From Micromonospora thermarum (lineage in GTDB: Bacteria > Actinomycetota > Actinomycetes > Mycobacteriales > Micromonosporaceae), in NCBI RefSeq assembly GCF_012034245.1, contig NZ_JAATEO010000023.1, positions 42,519 through 106,518 of the forward strand: a DNA stretch of 64,000 nucleotides, given 5' to 3'. The notes under the pieces were generated by a model. That model was given only the letters and a program-made list of their open reading frames with translations, was not told where the DNA came from and ran no database searches. Below are positions 16,721 through 25,215 of the stretch, in pieces. Within the stretch, counting starts at the first letter, position 1. Each line of letters starts with the position of its first letter. The position numbers and the translations under genes were made by a program.

Positions 16721-17959
16721 GTGGGATACCTCTACATCGTCTACGTCCTCTGCTGCGCCGCTCTGCTGGTCGCCGGCGTGCGTGAACAGCGCAACCACTT
16801 TCGCAACCTGCGCAAGATCCCGGACCGGGTGCTCGTCAACGGCATCCGGGGGAAGAGCTCCATCACGCGGCTCTGCGCCGGGGCGCTGCGGGGAGGTGGT
16901 CGAGTGGTGGTCGCCAAGACCACCGGCACGGCGGCCCGGTTCATCTTCCCCGACGCCAGCGAGGAGCCGGTCTACCGCAAGTTCGGCATCCCGAACGTGG
17001 TGGAACAGATCGGCATCGTGCGGCGAGGTGCGACGTACCACCCGGACGCGCTGGTCATCGAGTGCATGGCCGTGATGCCGGCACTGCAGGAGTGCAACCA
17101 GAGCAAGCTGATCCAGTCGAACATCGGGGTGCTCTGCAACGTACGCGAGGACCACCTCGCCGAGATGGGTCCCACCCTGGACGACGTCGCCCGCTCCCTG
17201 AGCCGGTCGATGCCCGAGGGCGGCGTCTGCATCACCGCGGAGCGGGACCGGCTGGCGATTCTGCGGGAAGAGGCGGAACGGCGTAACTGCCGGCTCATCC
17301 CGGTCGACCCGGATTCGGTCACCGACAAGGAGATGGACGGCTTCGGCTGGATCACGTTCAAGGAGAACGTGGCCATCGCGCTCGCGGTGGCCGAGCAGTT
17401 GGGTGTCGACCGGCACAGCGCGCTCAAGGGCATGTGGGAGGCGCCGCCCGACCCTGGTGCGTTGTCGGTGGCGCGAGTGCTGCAGGGCGACAAGCGGCTC
17501 CGGTTCGCCAACATCTTCGCCGCGAACGACCCGGAGTCCACGCTGATGAACATCAAGCAGCTGGAGGAGCAGCGCCTGATCACCCGTCCGCTGACCATGG
17601 TGATCAACTGTCGGCCGGACCGGATCGAGCGGAACGGCCAGATGGGCGAGCTGACCGCACGGGTGCAACCGGAGAGTCTCGTCCTGATCGGCGAGCCGAC
17701 CAAGAGCGCACGGTCGACCGTGCCGGCGGATCTTCAGGACCGGGTCGTCGACCTGGGGGGCAAGCTTCCCTCCGAACAACTACTGGAAGGCGTGACGGCG
17801 GCGGCACCCGACGACTCGTCGATCGTCGCGGTCGGGAACATCCACGGGCAGGGCGAGGTGCTGCTCCACGAGCTGGCGACACTGCCCAGTTGGACCTGCG
17901 AGGACGGGTCCGAGGGCGGCTCGATGCTCCGTACGCCGACCGGAGAAAGGATCCGATGA
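16721..17959 (+). CDS. pgsB: Poly-gamma-glutamate synthase subunit PgsB/CapB
   Basis: A 412-residue Mur-ligase-like enzyme. The N-terminal membrane segment (YLYIVYVLCCAALLVAGV) is followed by the ATP site VNGIRGKSSITRL, and further family blocks are VIECMAVMPALQ, GVLCNVREDHLAEMG and FANIFAANDPEST. PgsB/CapB activates the gamma-carboxyl of glutamate with ATP and joins residues into poly-gamma-glutamate at the membrane together with PgsC. The GTG at 16721 follows GAGGAAAGGGG. It lies 1 nt after the sensor-HAMP gene and overlaps pgsC by ATGA. The length is close to that of B. subtilis PgsB. Confidence 0.9.
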   Translation: MGYLYIVYVLCCAALLVAGVREQRNHFRNLRKIPDRVLVNGIRGKSSITRLCAGALRGGGRVVVAKTTGTAARFIFPDASEEPVYRKFGIPNVVEQIGIVRRGATYHPDALVIECMAVMPALQECNQSKLIQSNIGVLCNVREDHLAEMGPTLDDVARSLSRSMPEGGVCITAERDRLAILREEAERRNCRLIPVDPDSVTDKEMDGFGWITFKENVAIALAVAEQLGVDRHSALKGMWEAPPDPGALSVARVLQGDKRLRFANIFAANDPESTLMNIKQLEEQRLITRPLTMVINCRPDRIERNGQMGELTARVQPESLVLIGEPTKSARSTVPADLQDRVVDLGGKLPSEQLLEGVTAAAPDDSSIVAVGNIHGQGEVLLHELATLPSWTCEDGSEGGSMLRTPTGERIR

Positions 17960-18444
17960 TGAATTTCGGCGGGGAACTCAGCGCACAGCTGGCCACGGCG
18001 AGCCTCGGCATCGGGCTGGTGTTCGCGCTGCTGTGCTATCTGACCACCAACCTCTCACCCGGCGGGATGATCACACCCGGGTGGATCGCGCTGACGTTGA
18101 TCGAGGACCAGCTCCAGGCGCTGATCATCGCGGGGATGACCGTGTTGACGTACGTGCTCACCCGGCTGATGCAACGGGTGGTCATCCTCTACGGCAAGCG
18201 GCTGTTCGCCGCGATCGTGCTGCTCAGCGTGCTGCTGCAGCTGACCCTCTTCGTGATCGTCCAGCGAGACCTTCCGCTGCTGTTCGCCCACCAGACCCTG
18301 GGCTTCGTCATCCCCGGTCTGATCGCGTACCAGCTGGTGCGTCAGCCGCCGAAGGCCACGATCCTGGCGACCGTCGTCGTCACCGGGATCACCTTCGGAG
18401 TCGCGTACAGCGGCGTCGTCGCCGGTTTCGTGCCGGTCACCTGA
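17956..18444 (+). CDS. pgsC: Poly-gamma-glutamate synthase subunit PgsC/CapC
   Basis: A 162-residue membrane protein with four to five hydrophobic helices. The family block LSPGGMITPGWIAL is at about residues 32-45, as in PgsC of Bacillus, where PgsC is needed with PgsB for polymerisation and transfer across the membrane. The ATG at 17956 overlaps the pgsB stop (ATGA), so the two are coupled; a second ATG at 17959 is also possible. The next gene is an NlpC/P60 protein where a pgsA/capA gene would usually be found. Confidence 0.88.
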   Translation: MMNFGGELSAQLATASLGIGLVFALLCYLTTNLSPGGMITPGWIALTLIEDQLQALIIAGMTVLTYVLTRLMQRVVILYGKRLFAAIVLLSVLLQLTLFVIVQRDLPLLFAHQTLGFVIPGLIAYQLVRQPPKATILATVVVTGITFGVAYSGVVAGFVPVT

Positions 18445-18480
18445 CCGGCCGGGACCGAGTCGCGAAAGGAGATCACGGGC

Positions 18481-19533
18481 ATGATCAACGGGACGTACCT
18501 TCGCAGGCCGACCGTCCTGCTGACCATGGTGGGGTTCGCCATGCTGATCGTGGCGAGCACCGTCGCCTACGTCGTGCTCCGGCCGTCCGCCGGGGACCAG
18601 CCGGAGTTGACCCTGGGCGGGGCGCAGGCGGCCGACGACACGGCACTCGGCGCGTCGGGCTACACCTACCAGCGCTCGACCTCGCCGGATCGTACGGAGA
18701 TCATCGACTCCTCCGGCGAACCGGTCGCGATCATGACCGACGGCGCCCGGACGGTGCAGATGTACGGGCCGTCGCGGACCTTCGAGGAGTCCGGGAACAC
18801 GCCATCCAAGGTCGAGTCGAAGGTCTGGGTGCGGTTGGCGCCGCGGCCCTACTACGCCGGCGCGGAGAAGGAGCAGTGGTTCAGCGACTGGCTCTCGGCC
18901 GCCCGCCACGACCGCTCTCCGGACGTGTTGGCGATCTCGATGGAATACATCGAAGGCGCCCCGGTCAAGAAGGACAATCAGGGACAGCAGTACTCGGGTG
19001 ACGCCTCGTTCGGGCCGCTGGACCCGCTGGACCCGGATGGTCGGGCGGAGAAGTCCGACTTCTACGACTACCTGGGGATGGCCTGGACGTTCCTGGACGG
19101 AAAGGCCGGGGTGCCGGAGCCGGAGCGCCTGCTCGCGCTCGACTGCTCGGGATACCTGCGGATGGTCTACGGGCACCGGCTCGGCTATCCGCTGCGCGGC
19201 ACGAACACGCCGGGTGATGGTCTGCCGCGGCGCGCGTACGCGATGGCGGAGATCGGCCCCGGGGTGCAACTGATGCCCAACTCCGGGCACCGGGCCCGCG
19301 GCCTCGACCGCCTGCTCCCCGGCGACCTGCTGTTCTTCAACGCGGGGCCGGTCGTCGACGGCCACATCGAGCACTCGGGCATCTATCTCGGCATCGACGA
19401 CAGCGGCCACCACCGGTTCATCTCCAGCCGGGCGGTGGCGGACGGGCCGACCATGGGCGACACCGGTGGCGAGTCGATCCTGGACGGCGCCGGCTACTGG
19501 GCGGAGCGCTGGCGCACCGCCCGCCGGATCTGA
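18481..19533 (+). CDS. Membrane-anchored NlpC/P60 family hydrolase
   Basis: 350 residues. One N-terminal anchor (residues about 10-35) is followed by about 170 residues of no named family and an NlpC/P60 cysteine hydrolase domain: LALDCSGYLRMVYG holds the nucleophile Cys and HIEHSGIYLG the catalytic His. NlpC/P60 enzymes cut gamma-D-glutamyl bonds in peptidoglycan, and relatives such as PgdS hydrolyse poly-gamma-glutamate. Placed 36 nt after pgsC with AAAGGAG as ribosome binding site, it probably trims or releases the polymer, or makes room for it in the wall. This role is inferred from position. Confidence 0.78.
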   Translation: MINGTYLRRPTVLLTMVGFAMLIVASTVAYVVLRPSAGDQPELTLGGAQAADDTALGASGYTYQRSTSPDRTEIIDSSGEPVAIMTDGARTVQMYGPSRTFEESGNTPSKVESKVWVRLAPRPYYAGAEKEQWFSDWLSAARHDRSPDVLAISMEYIEGAPVKKDNQGQQYSGDASFGPLDPLDPDGRAEKSDFYDYLGMAWTFLDGKAGVPEPERLLALDCSGYLRMVYGHRLGYPLRGTNTPGDGLPRRAYAMAEIGPGVQLMPNSGHRARGLDRLLPGDLLFFNAGPVVDGHIEHSGIYLGIDDSGHHRFISSRAVADGPTMGDTGGESILDGAGYWAERWRTARRI

Positions 19534-19590
19534 CCGGCGCCCGTCGTCCCCATCCGCGACGGACGGTGCGGGACGTCAGGCACGCACGGA

Positions 19591-19623
19591 AACGTCGGCT
19601 GGGCTCACTGCCCAGCCGACGTT
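19591..19623. terminator. Strong bidirectional terminator
   Basis: A perfect 14-bp stem (AACGTCGGCTGGGC with its complement, loop TCACT) separates the convergent ends of the PGA-type operon (19533) and the gamma-glutamyltransferase gene (19642). Confidence 0.8.
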
Positions 19624-19641
19624 CCGGCTGCGGTGGGACGC

Positions 19642-21501
19642 TCAGCGCCCCGCGGCGGCGCCGTCCCGGCGGGTGTCCGCCGCGCCGCGCATCCGGTCCC
19701 CACGGACCTCGATCGCGGTGAGGCCGCTGTCCAGGGCGATGACCCGCGGACACGGGTGTTCCCGGGCCACCAGGTCGGCCACCTGGGTGGCGATCCGCCG
19801 GCCGGCCTCGACCTCGGAGGGTGCGTCCCGCTCCCCGTCGCACCGGCGGGTGATGTCCTGGCCGCTGTAGTGGCCCTGGTCGAGGGACTGGGCCGGGCTC
19901 ATGCCGTCGACGACGATCCCCACCAGTGCCTGGACGACGTAGTCCGGGATGTGGGAGCCGCCGGCAGCGCCGATCACGAGCCGCAGTTCCCGCGCTTGGG
20001 TGTCGAGCACCAGGGTCGGCGCCATCGAGGCCGTGGGCCGCTTCTTCGGTTGCATGACGTTCACCGGCTTGCCCGGGGAGACCGAGTTCGTGTCGGTGAA
20101 GTTGTTCATCGCGTTGTTGAGGATGATCCCCCGCGCTTCCAGGTGCGACCCGAAGTGGCTGTTGTTGGTGGTGGTCATGGACACCGCGTTCTTCTCGGCG
20201 TCGACGATGCTCACGTTGCTGGTCGGATCGCCGACGTCGACGGTGGCGGGCTCGTCGGAGATCGAGGGCCCGGGCGGGGGAACACCTTGCGGGTCACCCG
20301 GCTCGACCGGGTGGATCGCCCGATCAGGCTTGTAGAGCGAGAAGCGCTGGTCGAGGTAGGGGCCCTGGAGCAACCCCTCGACCGGCACACCGTGAAAATC
20401 CGGGTCGCCGATGTAGGCGCGGCGGTCGAGGTTCGCCAGGCGGCTGGCTTCGATCGAGAGGTGGGTACGGTCGGTCGAGTTCGGTCTCGTCCTCCCGACC
20501 TGGCCACGTTCGAGTATCCCGAGCATCTCCAGGACCGCCACACCGCCGAAGGCCGGCGGCGGCGAGGTGCAGATGTTGACGCTGAACATCCTCCGGCACA
20601 CCTCGGTGCGTTCGATGGCGCTGTAGTCGGCGAAGTCCTGCGGGGTCATCAGACTCGGGATCACCACCGGGCCGGCGGTGTTGCCCTTCAGCTTGATCGG
20701 ACCCTTCGCCGCGTGCTGGGTGATCGCCGGGGCGATCGTCCCGTTCGGGTCGTAGAAGGCGTCCGCGCCGCCGTCCCGGACCTCCCGCAACACCTGGGCG
20801 ATGTCCGGGTTGCGAATCGTCGTCCCTACCGGTTTCGGCTCGTCACCGTTGCAGTACCGGGGGCGCAGATCCGGATAGTTGCAGCGTTTCCGTCCGTTGA
20901 AGCGCTCCTCGAAACCCTCGTGCAGATTCGCGGACATCGGAAAGCCGTCGGCGGCGAGCCGGATCGCGTCCTCGAACAGTTCGTCCCAGGGAAGCTCGCC
21001 GTACAGTTCGTGCACATCCGCGAGCACCCGCAGTGTCCCCGGTACGCCGAAGGACCGTCCGGTGGCCGAGGCGGCGTTCGGGAAGCGCTCCGTGTTGAGG
21101 TCCTTCTTCTCCTGCTCGGTGGGCGTCCGGAGGTTCTCGGTGACGTTCTGCGGAGCCCTGGCCATGCCGTCGAAGAAGCGGACGTCGTTCGAATCGGCAT
21201 TCCAGTAGTTGATGAGGGTGCCGCCGGCGAGGCCGGAGGCGTGCGGTTCCACGACCGCGAGAACAGCTTGCACCGCTACCGCCGCGTCCGCCGCCCGGCC
21301 GCCCCTGGCGAGGATCTTGCAGCCGGCCTCCGTGGCGAGTGGGTGGGCGGACGCGACCATGAAGCTCGTACCGTGCGCGTCCTCCTCCCGGCCGGTCCGG
21401 GGATTGATGCAGACATCGTCGTTCTCGGCGGGCGCCACGGCTGCCGAGCAGAGCGTCAGCACCAGTGCGCCGAACACGTAGCGCAGCTTGCGAACGGACA
21501 T
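19642..21501 (-). CDS. ggt: Secreted gamma-glutamyltransferase
   Basis: 619 residues from the ATG at 21501 (ribosome binding site GGAAGGG), starting with a signal peptide (LRYVFGALVLTLCSAA). It follows the GGT family: AHPLATEAGCKILARGG near the N-terminus, PHASGLAGG, and the autoprocessing nucleophile Thr427 in DPTSNVSIVD, then KRPTASMAPT and GAAGGSHI, which bind the gamma-glutamyl group. The precursor should cleave before Thr427 into large and small subunits. GGT hydrolyses or transfers gamma-glutamyl groups and, in Bacillus, degrades poly-gamma-glutamate from its end. Facing the pgsBC operon, it is probably the polymer-recycling enzyme. Extra Cys residues near 38, 225, 240 and 320 suggest disulfides outside the cell. 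Confidence 0.9.
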   Translation of the reverse strand: MSVRKLRYVFGALVLTLCSAAVAPAENDDVCINPRTGREEDAHGTSFMVASAHPLATEAGCKILARGGRAADAAVAVQAVLAVVEPHASGLAGGTLINYWNADSNDVRFFDGMARAPQNVTENLRTPTEQEKKDLNTERFPNAASATGRSFGVPGTLRVLADVHELYGELPWDELFEDAIRLAADGFPMSANLHEGFEERFNGRKRCNYPDLRPRYCNGDEPKPVGTTIRNPDIAQVLREVRDGGADAFYDPNGTIAPAITQHAAKGPIKLKGNTAGPVVIPSLMTPQDFADYSAIERTEVCRRMFSVNICTSPPPAFGGVAVLEMLGILERGQVGRTRPNSTDRTHLSIEASRLANLDRRAYIGDPDFHGVPVEGLLQGPYLDQRFSLYKPDRAIHPVEPGDPQGVPPPGPSISDEPATVDVGDPTSNVSIVDAEKNAVSMTTTNNSHFGSHLEARGIILNNAMNNFTDTNSVSPGKPVNVMQPKKRPTASMAPTLVLDTQARELRLVIGAAGGSHIPDYVVQALVGIVVDGMSPAQSLDQGHYSGQDITRRCDGERDAPSEVEAGRRIATQVADLVAREHPCPRVIALDSGLTAIEVRGDRMRGAADTRRDGAAAGR

Positions 21502-21777
21502 GCGACCAGACCCTTCCGGATGCCCTGCAAACGGAGTATTCGAATCGCCTGTGCGGTAGCGGCCGTCCCGCTGACGGCGGAACGGCGTCGACATCGGCAT
21601 CATGGTCGCCGATTGAGTGCCCGCGCAGGGCATCGGAGGAAAGTCGTGGCCGGTGTGAAGAAAGCGCAGGTCGGGACGGCCCGGAATTCGTCCTGTGCAG
21701 TACAGGGGATTGTTCCCCGCACATTTGGGCCTGGACGTGTCACACCGCCGAGGAGGTGACGGGGCGCGCGGTTGGGG

Positions 21778-22608
21778 TCAGCCGACCGAGGAGCGGGCGA
21801 CCGGCGCGTCGAAGTACGTGTCCGGGTGCGGCTCGTCGCGGTAGCTGTAGTGCCACCACTCGTTGTCGTAGCCCACGAACCCCTCGCGCGTCATCAACTC
21901 GCTCAGCAGGTCCCGGTTGGCGCGCGCCTCTCGGCCGACCCGGGGGCTGTCCGTGTGGGCGAGCGGGTCGAAGCAGTCGGAACCCGTGCCCATGTCCACG
22001 CTGTCGTCGGCGAACCGCTGGCCGGGCGGGGCGGTGCAGGGGACGAGCCGCTGCCCGGGCCGGTACGGGGCCTGGCTCGGCGCGTTCACGTCCACCAGAG
22101 TCAGATCCACGGTGCTGCCGCTGCTGTGCGTGGTCGGCGCACCCACATAACCCTTGTCGAACAGGTCCGACTTCGGCACCCGAGGGTAGAACTCGCCCTT
22201 CGTCTGCTCCTGACCGGGTTGGCGCGCCCACGCCACGATGTCGTCGACCGCCGGCTGCGGGCGGTAGCAGTCGTACACCTTGAGGGTGCGGCCCTCGGCG
22301 AGCGCGGCGTCCTGCACCTTGCGCAGCGCCTCAGCGGCCGGGCGGGTGAGCAGGCAGAGCGGCTCGAGGTAGCCGGCCAGTGGGCGACCGACGAAGTTGT
22401 GCGCGGTGGCGTACCGGATGTCGGTGCGGATGCGGTCGTCGACGTCGGAGAGCACCACGAACCCCGGCAGGGGCGGCGCGGCGGCCCGGGAGGGCGCCGG
22501 CGGCGAGGGCGACAGCGAGGGCGACGGCGAGGGTGTGCGGCACGCGGCGGTCACCAGCCCGACCGCGAGCAGTACGGCAGAGGCACACGTCGCCCGTCGT
22601 CCCCACAC
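21778..22608 (-). CDS. VanX-type D-Ala-D-Ala dipeptidase (peptidase M15D), lipoprotein
   Basis: 276 residues. The signal peptide ends in a lipobox (LVTAAC) followed by a Ser/Pro linker, so it is a lipoprotein outside the membrane. The zinc site is complete: THSSGSTVDLTLVD (SxHxxGxxxD-type) and NEWWHYSY (ExxWH). M15D enzymes cleave D-Ala-D-Ala dipeptide; in glycopeptide-resistant bacteria this removes the vancomycin target, but exported forms such as this are more likely used in wall turnover or scavenging. The start is a GTG at 22608. No VanH, VanA or VanRS genes are near. Confidence 0.85.
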   Translation of the reverse strand: MWGRRATCASAVLLAVGLVTAACRTPSPSPSLSPSPPAPSRAAAPPLPGFVVLSDVDDRIRTDIRYATAHNFVGRPLAGYLEPLCLLTRPAAEALRKVQDAALAEGRTLKVYDCYRPQPAVDDIVAWARQPGQEQTKGEFYPRVPKSDLFDKGYVGAPTTHSSGSTVDLTLVDVNAPSQAPYRPGQRLVPCTAPPGQRFADDSVDMGTGSDCFDPLAHTDSPRVGREARANRDLLSELMTREGFVGYDNEWWHYSYRDEPHPDTYFDAPVARSSVG

Positions 22609-22667
22609 CGACCCTGTCTACCACTTACCGGGACCTACCGGACGGTGTTCAGGGCCGGCCCCGTGGG

Positions 22668-23110
22668 TCAGGCGGGAGGGCCCTGCTGGATGCGCTGCCA
22701 CGCGGCGTCGACCCCACCCCGCCACCGTCCAGCCGTCTGCCGCGGCTTCGCAGGTCGGGATCCTCGCCGAAGGCGGCGTACTCGCTGTCCATCGAGCCGA
22801 TGCCCGCCCCGAAGACCAGCCGGCCACCGGAGAGGGTGTCCAGAGTGACCGTCTCCCGAGCCACCGTCTGCACCCGACGTCTGGGAAGAGCCGTCACCAG
22901 GACGCCGAGCCTGATCCGCGAGGTCCGGGCCGCGATCGCGGAGGCGACGACGACCGAGTTGGTGACGGGCCAGTCGTCCTGGTAGAGCACGTGGTCCCAG
23001 AGGAAGACGGCGTCCCACCCCCGCTCCCCGGCCGCGACGGCCATGTCGACGAGCTGCCGGGCCTCAGCGAAGGGTCCGACATTCGGCAGACCGACGGCGT
23101 AGCGGGGCAT
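22668..23110 (-). pseudogene. Flavin-dependent (LLM class) oxidoreductase remnant
   Basis: The ATG at 23110 opens a normal luciferase-like monooxygenase N-terminus: PRYAVGLPNVGPFAEARQLV, AVFLWDHV, SRIRLGVLVTALPRR, VTLDTLSGGRLVFGAG. After about 128 residues (RSRGRRLD) family similarity stops. A short C-terminal-like segment (VDAAWQRIQQGPPA) follows in a different frame and stops at 22668, so some 150 central codons are missing and the frame is shifted. The F420/FMN-binding barrel is incomplete. Confidence 0.7.
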
Positions 23111-23202
23111 CCGGTAACCCTAGTCAGCCATCGATCCCACCGACAGGCCGTCGTGGTCCGGTGCAGCGCGCTCTTGATGCTCTCCGGCGGGCCGGCCGGC
23201 GC

Positions 23203-23233
23203 GGCCGGCACCGGGTCACCCCGAGTGCCGGCC
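23203..23233 (-). terminator. Hairpin after chitinase gene
   Basis: Arms GGCCGGCAC and GTGCCGGCC form a 9-bp stem with a further CGGG/CCCG pairing in the loop. It begins 16 nt after the chitinase stop codon at 23249, in the direction of its transcription. Confidence 0.6.
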
Positions 23234-23248
23234 GGCTGCCGGGCGCGG

Positions 23249-24592
23249 CTACCGCGTCGCGAGCCCGAGGCTGATCATCCTGGTCAACGTGGCGTTGTCG
23301 TCGTCGCCGTCCAACGACCAGACCATCGCTCCGCCCAGACCCGCCCGTCGGATGTAGAGCGTCTTCTGGAGCACGACCGCCGGGTCGTCGTACGTCCAGA
23401 AGGTCGTACCGTCGAACAGCCAGGCGTGCCCGGCCCGGAGATCGCGGTGGACGGCGAAGCCCTTGCCCGGCAGGTTCTTGAGCTGCCGGTAGTCCTCGGA
23501 CCCGGCGGCGAAGGTGCCCGGCGCCGGCCCGGCCGCCGGCTGGAAGAGCCCGTCCCCACCACCGGTCACGCCGGTCCAGCCCTGACCGTAGTACGGGATG
23601 CCGAGGACGAGCTTGTGGCGCGGCGCGCCCCGCGTGATCCAGCCGTCGATCGCGACCTCGACCGAGAAGTCCGGGCTGTCCGGGGCTCCCGCCGGCACGC
23701 GCAGCGCCGACTGCTGGTTGGTCACCGCTTCCCAGGTGCCGTGGAAGTCGTACCCCTGCACCGTGGCGAAGTCCAGGTACCGGAAGATCTTGCGGCCCTC
23801 GTACCCGGCGTCCATGGCCGCCGGGTTGGCCGGCAGGAACGCGGTCAGCTGGTAGTGCCGGCGGGTCTGCCGACCGTACGCGTCGAGCTGCCGGCGGAAC
23901 TCGGCGAGCAGCGCGGTGAAGTTCTCCCGGTCCTCCGGCCGGATCACGTTGCCGGGCTCACCCGGCCAGTTCGGCCACTCCCAGTCCAGGTCGATGCCGT
24001 CGAAGACGCCGGCGGCGGCACCCGGTCCGCCGCTGCCGCCGTCCAGGACCGGCAGGTTGCCCTTGAGGTAGAGGTCGATGCAGGAGGCGACGAAGGCCTT
24101 GCGGGAGGCGTCGGTGCGGGCGGCGTTCGAGAAGTACGTCGACCAGGACCAGCCACCCAGCGAGATCATCACCTTCAAGCCGGGGTGCCGGGCCTTGAGC
24201 TCGGCCAGTTGACCGAAGTTGCCGTTGAGCGGCTCGCCCCAGGCGTCGGCGACGCCGTCGACGCTCTCCTCGGCCGGGACCGGGCGCTGGTAGTCGGCCC
24301 AGGGGTCACCCTCACCCGGCCCACCGTCCACATAGCAGCGCCCGTCCTCGCTCACGTTGCCGAAGGCGTAGTTGACGTGGGTGAGGCGGCTCGCCGCTCC
24401 GGAGGTGTCGAGCTTCTTGACGGGGAAGGCCCGGCCGTAGATGCCCCACTGGGTGAAGTAGCCGACCCGGTGGTAGCCGGAACGGTCTCTCCCGCTGTCA
24501 CCCGCGCTCGCGGCGGTCGGTGGGGCGGCGGTGACCAGCACGGTCGCCAGGGCGACGAGGGCGGTGAGGCGGCGGTGACGGAATGGTCGCAT
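23249..24592 (-). CDS. Secreted GH18 chitinase
   Basis: 447 residues from the ATG at 24592 (GGGAG five nt upstream) with a signal peptide (RRLTALVALATVLVTAAPPTAASA). The catalytic motif of GH18, DGIDLDWEWP, places the acid Glu at residue 205, and the SLGGWSWS strand lies upstream. GH18 chitinases cleave beta-1,4-GlcNAc links with retention of configuration by substrate-assisted catalysis. No carbohydrate-binding module is attached, so it may act on soluble chitin oligomers or colloidal chitin. Upstream frames to 24664 are not used. The promoter region is AT-rich. Confidence 0.9.
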   Translation of the reverse strand: MRPFRHRRLTALVALATVLVTAAPPTAASAGDSGRDRSGYHRVGYFTQWGIYGRAFPVKKLDTSGAASRLTHVNYAFGNVSEDGRCYVDGGPGEGDPWADYQRPVPAEESVDGVADAWGEPLNGNFGQLAELKARHPGLKVMISLGGWSWSTYFSNAARTDASRKAFVASCIDLYLKGNLPVLDGGSGGPGAAAGVFDGIDLDWEWPNWPGEPGNVIRPEDRENFTALLAEFRRQLDAYGRQTRRHYQLTAFLPANPAAMDAGYEGRKIFRYLDFATVQGYDFHGTWEAVTNQQSALRVPAGAPDSPDFSVEVAIDGWITRGAPRHKLVLGIPYYGQGWTGVTGGGDGLFQPAAGPAPGTFAAGSEDYRQLKNLPGKGFAVHRDLRAGHAWLFDGTTFWTYDDPAVVLQKTLYIRRAGLGGAMVWSLDGDDDNATLTRMISLGLATR

Positions 24593-24705
24593 CGGCACTC
24601 CCATCGAGGGATGGAGCGAAAATAGTAAAGACACCTTTCTGATTGATGAAGCTAAGCCGACCACATCCGCCGGTCAAGAGCCGCACCCGGCCGCACGGGG
24701 GATTG

Positions 24706-25054
24706 CGGTGCTCGCCGTGTTCACCCTGCCGATCGTGGTCAACCTGTCGGCGGCGTACTTCCTCGCCGACGGTCGGAGCATCGGCCTGCAGTTCGACAAG
24801 GTGCTGCAGGTGTTCGCCAGCGTGCTCGTCCCGGTCGCGACCGGAGCGCCGCGACGGCGGCCGGGTTCGAGATCGGAATCCACAACAGCACCCTGGCCAT
24901 CACGGTCGCGCTCAGCCCGGCGTTGCTGGACAACACCCGGATGGCGGTCCCGGCGGCCGTCTACGGCATCGTCATGTTCTTCACGGCGGCGGCCTTCGGC
25001 TACCTGGTGACCCGCGTCCGCGTCCGGCCCGACAGGATCCCCACCGCCCGGTAG
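24706..25054 (+). pseudogene. Bile acid:sodium symporter (BASS) family remnant
   Basis: Two pieces of a BASS-type transporter are visible in different frames. The first (about 24706-24845) encodes LAVFTLPIVVNLSAAYFLAD and FDKVLQVFASVLVPVATG; the second (about 24860-25054) encodes GFEIGIHNSTLAITVALSPA and AVYGIVMFFTAAAFGYLVTR. About the first half of the protein and a short central part are missing, and the frame is shifted at the join. The stop is TAG at 25052-25054. It cannot give a working transporter. Confidence 0.7.
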
Positions 25055-25066
25055 CCCCGCACGCCG

Positions 25067-25084
25067 TCCGGCCGCATGGCCGGA
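25067..25084. terminator. Short hairpin after BASS remnant
   Basis: Arms TCCGGCC and GGCCGGA around GCAT, 13 nt past the remnant stop codon. The remaining 130 bases up to the FadR-type gene show no other feature. Confidence 0.35.
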
Positions 25085-25215
25085 GCGGGCCACCGATGTA
25101 CCGGTGGTCAGCCGGGCACGGAGGGGTCTTTCGGCCGGTCGGCGCCGATCATGAGAAAGATCGGGTATTCGATCAACCAGGCGTCACAGACTACGTCGGC
25201 CGGGACGGGGCACCG

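Noticed and set aside
21690..21720. Small hairpins upstream of the gamma-glutamyltransferase gene as a riboswitch
   Set aside because: Stems are only five bases and no known aptamer pattern is visible; 21502-21777 otherwise shows nothing I can support.
21778..22608. Vancomycin resistance locus
   Set aside because: Only the VanX-like lipoprotein is present; no VanH, VanA or two-component genes, so a wall-turnover role is more likely.
24627..24638. AAAG-ACAC-CTTT upstream of the chitinase as a regulatory site
   Set aside because: Arms are only four bases and do not match the known actinomycete chitinase repeats well enough.
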